From Motacilla alba alba (taxonomy: Eukaryota; Chordata; Aves; Passeriformes; Motacillidae), in the NCBI RefSeq assembly GCF_015832195.1, contig NC_052046.1, positions 30,284,911 through 30,348,910 on the forward strand: 64,000 bases of DNA. Reading direction: 5' to 3'. Shown piece after piece: positions 38,585-49,066 of the stretch. A program made the position numbers and the translations under genes. Under the pieces are notes generated by a model. That model did not search any database, had not been told where the DNA came from, and saw only the letters and a program-made list of their open reading frames with translations. How positions within the stretch are numbered: the first letter of the stretch is position 1; each line of letters starts with the position of its first letter.

Positions 38585-41500
38585 AACTTCAGTTGTGACT
38601 ATTGTTTAAATGAAATACCTTTGTTGGTGGGATTTCACTGTTCCTTCATGAGTTTTTTTTAGCCTACAGTCCTTACATGCTCTTGCTTATTAATTTCTGT
38701 GAATGGAAGCAGATCAGTGATGTCTTGCTGTCACTCAGAAACAAGTAATAAGCGACAAACTCGCTAGTACTTAAAAGCTTCTTCTTAATAATGCAATCCA
38801 GATATGTATCAGGTCCTTTAAAAGCTTCTTGTATCACAGATAAAAAGTGTTAGTTCAGTTGTTCTGGTTGGTGAGAACTTGCATGGGCATGACCAAATAC
38901 CTGGGAATTTTAGCTATCTCATCTCTGACTGGCTCATACTTCCCCACTCTGAATAATACCTCCACATCATACGTATTGTCTTCAACAATGACTTTCTCAG
39001 AGAAAGACTTGGAAAAGTCATTGTTAAGAAGACATGTAGTAAAGTGCTAGTATAACAAAAAGAAAAGTTTAAGTAATATCTGTCTATTTTGAGGTGTTTC
39101 CTTTTCCTAGTATAAAAATAGGATGGAGGGTTGGGGGATTGTGTAATCCAGTGTTTTTGGTAATATGTGTTACAGTTGCCAGGCAGTGGTACATTTTTAA
39201 GTACATGAAAGGTGAGGAAGTTCTGTATCCTGTCTATCCCCATTTTTGAGTTTAATTCAGGTATAGCTCCTTTGGAACTTGTGAAATAAAATGTGAATTA
39301 AAGAAGGATCAGATATTTTAATTCTATGCTGTCTGAACCGTGATTGCTTTTCATGAGGAAATGTCCTTAGCTTGAAATTCTCGGGTAATAATGAGTGTCT
39401 CAGAACAAATGCATTTGCTGATTGAGTGACAGAAGTTGTTAGGGTTTCAGCACTATTTCTGTACCATTTCCATGAGTTGAAACAGTGTTCTGTTACTCAG
39501 CTGAAGAAGCTGATGAGGCTGACAGACTTAATTAGCTGGACTTCATTGTCTTTTGTTTAGCTTGGTATTCCTTAAAGCTGTGAATTTGCTGAAAAGCCTT
39601 TTATCACATTCTAGCAAGCCCTTCAAGTGGTCTCAACATCATCCAAATATTTCTGTGTTCCTGACACAACCTGTGGATTGTTTGCATAAAATAATCAAAA
39701 AAGCTAGAGTTTAAGTCAATTGAAAACTTTGCATCCTGTAACAAAATATGTGTTTTGGGGAGGGAAAATTGAGGGGCAATTCAATGAATCTTTTTTCTTG
39801 CTTGTATCCAAAGTAGTTGTATCGAGACTGTGCAGCACTGGCCTAGAATGCAGCTGAGTAGGCCTGTTACAGCTAGAAAGGTTTGGTCAAGTCTTAATGT
39901 GGAGCCAGAGGAGGAAAATCCAAGGATTTTTTTTGACATACGTGTTCTTACTCTGTCAGTAAGGCTTGAGGCCTTCTTATTCACCCTGAAGGTAGCTATG
40001 CCCTGCAGTTCACGGGATCGTATAATTTAGTTTTGTCTGCATTTATTTATATTCCACTATTAATGACTCTTAAGGGGATGGAAAGGGTATTGGGCTTCCT
40101 GGCCTGATTTTTTTCTTTTTTTTTCCTTTTGGTAGATTAGATCTAATCCCTCTTTGTTCAAATAGAGAGAAAAAGATCATCTTCATTGCTATAAAAATAT
40201 CACTAGTGTAAAGATAATTTGAATTCAGAATCCATCACCGAAGACCCAGCATTTTATACTGTATTCTCTGAGGTGGTTCTGCCCTTTTACATAGGGGAAA
40301 AAGAATGGTAAATTACTCACAGCCATGAACTTAGATTTGGTATAGATTCACTTTTCATAGTTGTACTTCTAACAGATATTGACATTAGTTGCACATTGTA
40401 ATACCGATTTTAAATGCTATGATACTCTGACAGAGGTTATGTACTTTTAAAATTTTTCATTCTCATTTGAAAATCGATTTTATTTCTAACCATGATTTGA
40501 ATACCAGAATAACAGTTCCAGCATTCTAAGTTTTAGATTACCTGTCTGCTACTTAAAGATGCAAGACCTAATACCCAGGAATAAACTCAGCAGTATCGTG
40601 TCAGAAAATGACACCAGAGTGAAAGCGAACCCCAAATTTCCTTAGTTTAGCTGGTAATAAGACTATTACTTAGGAAGCTTAATCATTTTGGTGGTGACAA
40701 TAGTCAGTTTTATTCCCTCAACCACTTATGCTCTGGGATTTGTGATGTAGTTTTAAAGTTTTTTTTGGTCTTGTGTGTCTAATTGTTGCACTTCATTGCA
40801 GAGGTTGCCTGTGGTTCCTTGTCAAGAGTTTTCTCTGTGCTTTTAGTTAATTTTGTCTGTTTGGGCCATAATATCTGTTAACCTTTGTCTGGCAGCAGAT
40901 GGGTGGCTTCCATCCATATATTGCCTCTATTTCTTGTGCAAGCAGGACTTAAGTGTTAGGTGGTGAGAAGGATCTGTTCCTTTTCTAATCAGAGTGTTCC
41001 CCATCTCCAGTGCCCTAAAGTATTTATGAGATCTGGACTGTCTGCATTGGAGATTACTGAATGGTGTTTCTTGCTCAGGAGTGTATTTTAGCTGTATATG
41101 AGATGCGAATTGGAAGAGATGAAAAGTGTAAAATGTTTTGGGTGCTCTAATGCTGATAGAGCATAAATTCTAGATCTGTCTACTGTTAACAAAAGTTGTG
41201 GGTTCTTGTGTGCAGAGCAGTATTGTGCTTGCAGCTTTTCTGCTTTACAGTTACTGTAAGTGTTCACAGCTTTTCAGCCTCATTATGAACCAATATGTGT
41301 GTGTGTGCATATGGTTGGATGTTAATGTCACTTTCCAGGTGTTGCTTTTGCTGACTGGCAAGAAATATAAGTTTCACAGCTTTTTTATTTAAAGCTGTTT
41401 TGGATGAGCTTACTTAGCACATGGCAGCAGAAGCAATGAGGTTTCCCGAGCAGGTTGCAGTTCAGAAAAGAGTTACCTAGGCATTGCATATGTTGTCAGA

Positions 41501-42364
41501 TTCTCAGAAATTTCCTACCATAGGGGCTTTTTAAAGAAAAAAAAAATTAAGGTGTTTGTCAGTCATCTGTTTGGAAAAGACTGTGTTGGTTTTTTGAGCA
41601 GTAGCTTGTGTTCATATGCCTTGTTGAGATCTGTACGAGTGAAACATTGGGGTATTGCTGAAGTCAGGAAAAACAGAGGTGCTTCATGGAATTTCTCAGA
41701 GAGTGTGCCAAGAAGCCTTCCACTTGAGGTGGGATGCCTTTGAAAATTCAGTCAAAAGCCTTTGTATTCCTAGTTTCATTTGGAGTTATGTGTAAGTATG
41801 TTGAAAAAATAGCTGTTTTTCATGGAAGACATGGGTGAATGTGGCTGAAGTATTTTAATGAGGACAAAACTATTTTGCTCACACATTCAACTGCCAAATA
41901 AGAAGAAACAGTTATGCTTCTTATAAATGAAATAATTAACTTTAAATAAAAAAAATCAGTGTGTGTGTATGTAAATACCCCTCATGACGATAAGGCTGGG
42001 TCTGGTGGGGACAAGTAGCAGATCTGGGACAAGACCCAGGCAGTAAAATAAGGGTCAGCTGCACCTGGGGCAGTAGGAGGCAGACATGATCCTGAGAGCC
42101 AGGGTAGGCTAGGAACTATCCCCTCTGCTCAGAGCCTGCCAGAACCCACCGGGGTATTGCCTCCCTTTTGAGTCCCTGATATAGGGATGATGCTGGTGGG
42201 AAATGATGGGAAGCCAGGAGAGACACAGGAGAGGCTGCAGGACCAGGTTGCTTCAGCTGAGAGGAGGAATGGCTCCCATGTCAACTGCCAACTGGATAGG
42301 GGAGATGCTGCCAGGCTCCTCACTGTAGTGTGTGGTGAGAGGGGGAGTTAGAGGCAGCTGAGAC

Positions 42365-42608
42365 ATGCTGAAACAGGAGAAAATGAAACTGACTGTAAGG
42401 AAGATACGTTTTTCCTGCAAGGACAGTCCATTGCTGGCATTGGGGCCCAGACAAACTGTTGCCATCACCAGTCTTTCAGGTTATCAAATCCCAACTGGAT
42501 AAGGCCCTGAGAAACCTGGTCTTAGCTCAAAACTGGCTGTGCTTTGGGCAGGGTTATACTGGAGACCTCCTGTGGTCCCTTCCTGGGTTTTCCTGTTATC
42601 CTTTATGT
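42365..42608 (+). mobile_element. CR1 LINE 3' fragment
   Basis: In sense orientation it holds GGCATTGGGGCCCAGACAAA, then CAACTGGATAAGGCCCTGAG, AACCTGGTCTTAGCTC, GGGCAGGGTTATACTGGAGA and CCTCCTGTGGTCCCTTCCTG. This is the usual order of the avian CR1 3' untranslated end. The terminal octamers are degraded. The 5' limit is approximate. The GC-richer 350 bp before it may be further CR1 or another repeat that I could not identify. Confidence 0.75.
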
Positions 42609-42775
42609 GACAGAAAAATGTGTGTGTGTCTAGGTTCCATGCGGCGCACAGCTTTGTTTTGAGACATTAATTAACAGATGTATCAAGAGTGTGACCTTTT
42701 ATTCAAGTCAGCATTAAATTGTGGAAATATGATGCATAATGCTCTTATAAAATAAACCCTGAAAGTAATATTTAT

Positions 42776-42822
42776 AACAACAACAACAACAACAACAAAA
42801 CAACAACAATAATAATAATAAT
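42776..42822. repeat. Compound microsatellite (AAC)n-(AAT)n
   Basis: About nine AAC units with one interruption, followed by five AAT units. It is likely polymorphic and usable as a marker. Confidence 0.95.
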
Positions 42823-44499
42823 ATTTTCCTTTCTGCCTGCATATACAAGAAATCAAACAATTGTTCATCTGGACTTGGGTAAGAGGTAACAAGCCAAATT
42901 GGAATCTGAATACTCACACTTTCACATTTTCTTACTGCATATCTTTTCCTGAGTAGAACTTGGCACGTGTGTTGTGTTCTTGCTCCGGGATGATTGTCTG
43001 CCCTTTGATGGTGTTTTGATGTAGTAGAGAAAAATTCTTAAACTTTCAACTTTATGTTGCTTAAGGAATATATGGATGTATAATTTTTTTTTCTTCTTTA
43101 CAGACAGGAAGATAGTTTAACCTTCAGCAAAGTGTTAGTTGCAGTAGTAATCAACCTCTGATTACTCTATTGTGGATACAGACTCATCCATCAAGTCCTG
43201 TGTGCAAAGCTAAGAGTGCTTAGAGAGCACTTTTCCAATATGTTTGATTGCCAGAGCACAGCTGCTGTTCTAGGTAGTTAATGTGAGACTATAATATCAT
43301 TCAGATCAGTGCTGTATCTACATTTCCAAGGTCGGATAACCTCTCTTGCTTATATTCTCTTTTATCTATGGCATTTTATGTTGATTATTGATTTTTGTTT
43401 GCTTGCAGGAAATAAAGGGCTTTTTGCATGCGTGGTGGGAAAGATCAGGCAGGCCTTGTATTTGTTTGAGGAAAGGGCTGCTAAGAGTAAATAATAAGTG
43501 GGGTTTAGTAGTCATCCAGCTACCATGTATAAACAGGGATTTAGTAAATTCTAACTCCCAGTCTTCATGGATGTTCATTAATTCACTATCCTAAAGACTG
43601 ATTGTTAAACAGTAAAATAAATGTTCTTGAGTCAGAATCTTACTTTTTGTTGAAGGTTACTGGAACTGAGGTGACCTGAGGCCATTCATTCAGATCAAAT
43701 TTCTAAGTCAACTTACTTTGAAACAAGTAAGAATTTTTTTAGCTTTCAAAATAAATAATAAGTTACTGTTTTCAATGTCAAAAGCTGGAATTGAATTTAT
43801 AGGAGGAAAGGCAAGCAGAAAGGTGTTTTTCAGTAAAGCTTAAGATTTCCTCCTCATCCCTTCAAAATAGCAACCATGAAAGTTTTGTGATATCAGTAGT
43901 TGAAATCAAGCTGAAAATTCTTTAAATGAGAAAAAATTCACACGTGGAACTTTGGAAGCTATAACTTTGTCAAAGGAAAGTGATGGGTCGTCCAGGTGTT
44001 TTTTAGCAATATTTTGTGTGGTTTGTAATCCCTCTAAGACATGTCAGTGATGCTATCTGTTCATAAAACTCATTATGTTGCAACCTGTGTTAAGACTTCT
44101 AAAACAGGATAACTTCTTCTAAGCAATTATCAGTACTTTTATTGTCATAAAAATTATGGCATTTGATACCTTGTTTGACTTGAGTAATCTTCATGTAGCT
44201 GATTTTTTTGCCTTCTTTTCTGAAAACGTAATTAAGTTAAAGATGTATCAGGATACATGTGAAAAAACTTAAGAAAGCTGATCATTATCCTGTGTTTGTC
44301 TGTAACTTGATTTGTTTTGACTAGCACTGTCCTTGTTCTGGAGATGACCAATGACACTGAGTCACAAGTCAGGGGCTAGTTGGATGCAACAAATTTAGGT
44401 AGATTTTTTAAATCAACCCTCTATTTTAGCCTAATTCTCTCTGTGTGGAGAAGAGTGGAAATTTTATAATTTACTTAAAGCAGGCCATATTAAAGAACC

Positions 44500-45060
44500 T
44501 TCCCAGCCTGACCATTCATGAGACTCTGACAGTCACGCTTAGACCACCAGGGGCTGTCACATCTGGGACTGAGGCCCCCGCCCTTCATGGTGGCCACTCC
44601 AGTGACCTGATGGGTCCCCACGTGATTCGTACACATTCTCACATGGTCAGCCTAGGTTTCCTGGAGGGAAGTTTCCCACAGCAGAGGCTTGGATGTCTCT
44701 TTCCATAAAGGCATTTATTCACAGTGTCATAACACAGAAACAGCTCAAGCTCTGAGCCTCTGAGGAGGGAGCCTGGAGAAAGGAACCCCTGGGCTCTTGT
44801 CCCTTCACAGTCCAAGTGTGCCAAAGTCTTACTTCCCCTCTGGAGTCTTTGGCTCTGGCTGTGTCTCAGTATCCATCTTGTCCATCCACCTGGCTGGCGC
44901 CAGCATCTTTGTGTCCTGTGTTTTGCAGAGAGTTGGCACTTCCCGGCCTCTTGCCTGGGGCTCCTGCCGCCCAGAGCTCAATCTGCAGCTCACACTGCAG
45001 GGTGCAAACTGAGCTACCTGCACCGAATGTATTGCTCTGCTTTAATCCTCCTTGGGAAGG
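44500..45060. other. GC-richer block of unknown nature, possibly LTR-derived
   Basis: About 560 bp that is clearly GC-richer than the surrounding intron, without an island-like CpG density. A TTTATTC at about 44715 would be an antisense AATAAA signal, which hints at an antisense LTR. I looked for TG...CA ends with flanking duplications and found none. Small reading frames here (up to 111 codons) resemble no protein I know. It is left unassigned. Confidence 0.4.
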
Positions 45061-46173
45061 ACTTTTCAAAGAGCTCTTGAACCTTGGCATCCTCACCCTT
45101 TTTGTGTTTTTGCTTTCTTACCATATGCTGTGTGGGGGGAAGAGTGTTTAGTTCTGGTGCACACTAGTATATACACTTGTGTTCTGCCCCTTCTTTCCTA
45201 ATGTCTTGGAAGTCTTAGCTGGAAAAGACTTACCTTGTCACTGAAACCTTATACACCTTCATTAGCTGGAAAAACAAACTGGGTTTTTGCATAGTTATTT
45301 TGAAAAGGGATTAGTTTGTGTGCAGCATCCTATAGGTCCACCTAATACAATTTATTAGCTGTTACTTTACAACTGTAATTTTTTTTAAGGACTCGTGTGT
45401 TTAAAGGGCTAAGACATTAGATGTAACAAAAACAAGGAGTGTTCACTGAGCTGGAAGCTGCACCCTCTGGATTTCCTGTGAAAGTTTAGTTAAGTGACTT
45501 TCACCTGGGCTTGCCTGCTTATCAGCTTCTCTAACAGAGAGCAACTGAAATGGCTGTTGCATTCTCATCACAGAAGTTATTCCTACTGCTCTTCTGCACA
45601 GAGCTCTTTTAGTCAGCAAAGTGTCACCTGAGCCTCCCTGCCTCAATTTACTAGATTTGATCCAAGTTCTATTTCACATTCACATTTATTTTTTACTTGA
45701 CAGTTGACACATGGTTTTTTAGATCCTTCAAGCTAGCAGTCTTTCAATAGGTTTCTTTTCTTTTAGTACTTACCAGTAAGTTGCAAGCTAGAGCTGTATT
45801 TTATTTATGGTTATGTGGCATAATTTATGTAGCTAAAAGGATGTGACATGTCCTCTTTATGACACTGCATCTTAAACACAAACAAGGTTCCAAAAAGCTG
45901 AAGCTGTTTTATAAAAATAAAACCTTATGAGCTAGATGGGCCTTTTTCTGTTCCCAGCATGTTTTTTATTATTGGCAGACTTCTCTATTAACCATATGAC
46001 CTTTTGAGATTCTTTACTCAGTTAGCTGGGCTGAGATGCCCCACTAGTCTCAATGCAGTCATGGTTATGAATATTAGAAATGTCTTCACCATGTTTTAGG
46101 AAGGAAGCCATCTTAAACTGATTAAAGGTAAATTCCAAAAAGATAACTGTGTTGTATCTAGGAAGAAAAAGAG

Positions 46174-46218
46174 GAAGCACCTATTTCTTCTTCTCTGTGA
46201 AGAAGAAACAGGTGCTTC
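46174..46218. repeat. Near-perfect 20-bp hairpin
   Basis: The left arm at 46174-46193 (GAAGCACC...CTTCTTC) pairs with the right arm at 46199-46218 (GAAGAAG...GGTGCTTC) over 20 positions with a single A-C mismatch. The loop is five nucleotides (TCTGT). It lies about 600 bp upstream of exon 2 on the transcribed strand. The arms are shorter than in a usual microRNA precursor, and no flanking stem extension was seen. Confidence 0.85.
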
Positions 46219-46823
46219 AGATGTACTGCACCCTGAAAGTAGAACTTTAATTTCTACTTAATTTTTAAAAGTGCATAGGGTGACTAGTTCACTTGAAGAT
46301 GTCACACTGAAGAAGTATTGAGTGCATAGCTCTCATGAATCTGAGTAACTCCTGTGGTAGGACTAAATTTGCTATTTTACATTACAGCAGCCTTCCTTTG
46401 CTCCAGGTTAGTGATCTGTGGGGAAAGTGTGGGAGCAAAGCTGAAATATTTCTGTCATCTCTGCCATGGTTCAGCTCCTGGCAAAAATTAGCTTTTCTAA
46501 TATGCTGGCATCTTTGCAATGCCACTGCAGCGTATACAGGTATCTGCAAGGGGTTGTTTGGAAATGATACTTCCATAAATAATTTGTCCATGGAAGGAGG
46601 AAGTGCAGTCCCCAAGGGTGTTGTTGTTGGTTGCTGCAGTTGGAGATTATTTGCATGGGAGATGATACTGTTGGGCTGTCTATTACCTGACTGCAGAGCT
46701 TAGTCAAATGTTTGTCTTCTGGGAAGGAAGGATGTATTTTGTTGCTTCTGTTTATTAACTCCACTTTTTTATTGGGAGTGATGTCAGAGTTTGGTTTGTT
46801 TTTTTTTTTTTATTTCTTTCCAG

Positions 46824-46876
46824 CTGTGATAGACAAAATGTCAGCAGAATAAGTGACCTACTCTCCAAAATTTGCC
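46824..46876 (+). other. APBA1: APBA1 exon 2, 5' untranslated part
   Basis: The acceptor ends at 46823 (TTTCTTTCCAG) after a poly-T tract, a strong polypyrimidine signal. The 53 untranslated nucleotides that follow contain an in-frame TAA at 46850-46852. This rules out coding sequence spliced in from upstream in the main frame and fixes the start at the ATG at 46877. An out-of-frame ATG at 46838 opens a five-codon mini-ORF closed by TAA at 46850. Confidence 0.85.
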
Positions 46877-48028
46877 ATGAACCATTTGGTTGGACCACCT
46901 GAGGGGGAGATCAGTGAAGAGCCAGCAAACGGAGTAGTGAGTGAGTCAGTGGAAGCTGACCTGGAGCACTCAGAGGTGGAGGAGGAACAGAGGTATGCAG
47001 TTCGCTACCCAAGGCACACCAACAGCAGCCACGTGGGCCTGTCTGGGCAGGAGGAGGAAGGCATGTTAGCTCGGTCAGCCAGCACTGAGAGTGGTTTCCA
47101 CAATCACACGGATACTGCAGAAGGGGATGTGATAGCCGCAGTGGAGGACAGTTATGACGTCGAGAGAGTGCAGGAAAATGAGGATGAGAGTGCATATGCA
47201 GTGCAGTACAGGCCTGAGTCCGAGGAGTACACGGAGAATGCCGAGGCTGAGCATGGCGAGGCCGTTCACAACCGAACATTGCCTAATCACTTACATTTCC
47301 ATTCCATCGAGCACGAGGAAGCCATGAACGCAGCCTACTCGGGTTATGTCTACACGCATCGCCTCTTCCACCGAGGAGAGGATGAACAGTATGCTGAAGC
47401 TTACGCTGACTATGGGCTGCAGGAGCATGTGTATGAGGAAATAGGAGAGACACCAGATCTTGATGTTAGGGAGGGCATCCAGCAGTATGAGCGGGAGAGG
47501 GAGGAAGCTGACAATTACCGCAAGGAGGCACTCGGTGCCCGCCTTCACCATTATGATGAACGGTCTGACGGAGAGTCTGACAGCCCTGAAAAGGAAGCAG
47601 AGTTTGCACCCTACCCAAGAATGGATAGTTACGAACAAGAGGAGGACATTGATCAGATTGTAGCAGAGGTGAAGCAGAGCATGAGCTCCCAGAGCTTAGA
47701 TAAGGCAGCTGAAGACATGCCAGAGTCAGAGCAAGGTTTGGAGCATGGCCAGGCTCTTGTCAGTGGTGGGCATGAAAGTAATGGCCAGCTAACATCTGGT
47801 TCTCGAGTTACATCCAGCTCAGGAGAATCTGTACAGAGGTACAGCAAGGAAAAAAGAGATGCAATTTCACTGGCCATTAAGGATATTAAAGAGGCTATTG
47901 AGGAAGTGAAGACGAGGACCATCCGTTCTCCTTATACCCCTGATGAACCTAAGGAGCCTATCTGGGTGATGCGACAGGACATCAGTCCATCCAGGGATTC
48001 TGACGACCAGAGGCCACTAGATGGGGAT
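46877..48028 (+). CDS. APBA1: APBA1 (Mint1/X11-alpha), coding exon 2, residues 1-384
   Basis: N-terminal half of the neuronal adaptor that binds Munc18-1, CASK and, through its C-terminal half, APP. It acts in synaptic vesicle exocytosis and protein trafficking. The 384 codons start at ATG 46877 (protein begins MNHL), the first ATG after an in-frame stop. The exon ends at GAT before donor GTGAGT at 48029, phase 0. The protein is acidic and mostly unstructured. Recognisable blocks are residues 65-86 (LARSASTESGFHNHTD...), 145-168 (EHEEAMNAAYSGYVYTHRLF...), a Munc18-interacting region at about 185-275 including the conserved DGESDSPEKEAEFAPYPRMD, and a CASK-interacting region at about 320-384. 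The CASK region includes KEKRDAISLAIKDIKEAIEE and the IWVMR motif at 362-366. It is clearly APBA1 rather than APBA2/3, because long blocks match mammalian Mint1. Relative to my memory of human it lacks a Gln/Pro-rich insertion near residue 40. No frameshift or stop is present. Confidence 0.97.
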
Positions 48029-48940
48029 GTGAGTACACAAAGCTTTCACCTCTCAGGTTATATGTGTCTAATTCTTTTAACTGTGATGTGCATGGCAGTG
48101 AGAGAGGGTGCATTATATCCTTGTTATGTGTCTCGTTCTTGAAAAAGTGCTTTGTTTTATATTTGTACCCTGGAGAGCATAAGAGAAGTAAATGTCCATT
48201 ATCAAGTAGCCAGATTTTTCTTTATTTAACGCTGCTGACCCCCGGTATGCTGTGTAAGAATTTGTCACATGAAGATCTTTATGTGTCTTTTTTGAAACAA
48301 ATGCTGTTATGTTTTTTTACTGCCACAATATATTTTAGAATAGCAACCAAACAGTTCTCTACTGTCTATCTTCGTATGCTTTTGTTAACTCTTAAGTTTT
48401 TAAGTTTCTAAGTTTCATGTTCTGTCATGTAACAGTCCCAACAGTTCTGTCAGAAATCTGGTAATATTCTTTATGATTATATCAAGTTCCGATTCATTTT
48501 CTAGAAAACTTCCATGTCAACTTGCAGTCTCTAGAACTCAGTGTATTATGGACCTCAGTGTATTACCTTATCACTGCAAAGTGGTATTTACAGTGACCTG
48601 ATTATTGAAGGCAATTGTTCAGATTTAAGCATTAGCATTTCTGAAATTTTGTACTTTTGGCATGAAGTTTAACTTGGATCAGGGTTGTCTACCAGGCTGG
48701 GGTTCCAGTTGTCTTTAAGTTAATATTTACTGCAAGTTTTCTGTATTATTTTATAAAGTAAACTCATAAACAACTGTTAAAGGGGTTAAATTTATGCCTG
48801 ATACAAAAAGAGCTGGTAGGCTTAATTTACTAACCAAGAAGTATCTATTACATGTTCCTATGTTATTATTTCAAGGACAAGTACCTGCAAACATTGCTCC
48901 ATTCCTCTATATTGCTGTGGAATGGGTTTTGTGACCTTTT

Positions 48941-49066
48941 GTTTGGGTTTGGTTGGGGTTTTTTTGTTTTTTTTGGGTTTTTGTTTGTTTGTTTTTGGGG
49001 TTTATTTTTTGATTTTTTGTTTGTTGGTTTGGTTTTTTGTTTTTGTTTGTTTGTTTGTTTGTTTTG
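48941..49066 (+). repeat. T/G-rich tract
   Basis: About 126 bp of T and G with scattered G3-4 runs, ending in TTTG repeats. It is low complexity, similar to the tract at 38.5 kb, and on the sense strand of APBA1 intron 2. Confidence 0.8.

Larger units (their letters stand above)
3617..46823 (+). other. APBA1: APBA1 intron 1 (about 43.2 kb)
   Basis: This interval runs from the candidate donor GTGCGG at 3617 to the acceptor TTTCTTTCCAG ending at 46823, which is preceded by a long poly-T tract. It is AT-rich and contains no supported coding exon. All reading frames in it are short and lack splice context. It carries CR1 fragments, two solo LTRs, a likely third LTR fragment, T/G-rich tracts, a microsatellite, tandem duplications and a hairpin, each listed separately. 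The stretches 3.9-8.6, 9.3-23.4, 23.8-30.7, 38.6-42.0 and 45.1-46.1 kb show no identifiable element beyond short homopolymers and AT-rich runs. Conserved enhancers could lie there but cannot be seen without alignment. Confidence 0.7.

Noticed and set aside
44500..45060. Possible antisense LTR
   Set aside because: Candidate left and right ends were compared for 5-6 bp duplications and none matched. It is reported only as an unassigned block.
46853..46876. GTG-initiated eight-residue extension ahead of the APBA1 ATG
   Set aside because: A vertebrate nuclear gene is expected to start at ATG. The codon before GTG is an in-frame stop, and the protein beginning at MNHL agrees with the known family start.
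46911..47922. Minus-strand reading frames of 67-122 codons within exon 2
   Set aside because: These are shadows of the APBA1 coding sequence on the opposite strand, with no homology of their own.
48029..48142. Read-through of exon 2 giving a 38-codon hydrophobic tail
   Set aside because: A near-consensus GTGAGT donor sits at the homology break and exon 3 continues the known protein. Intron retention is possible but nothing in the sequence supports it.
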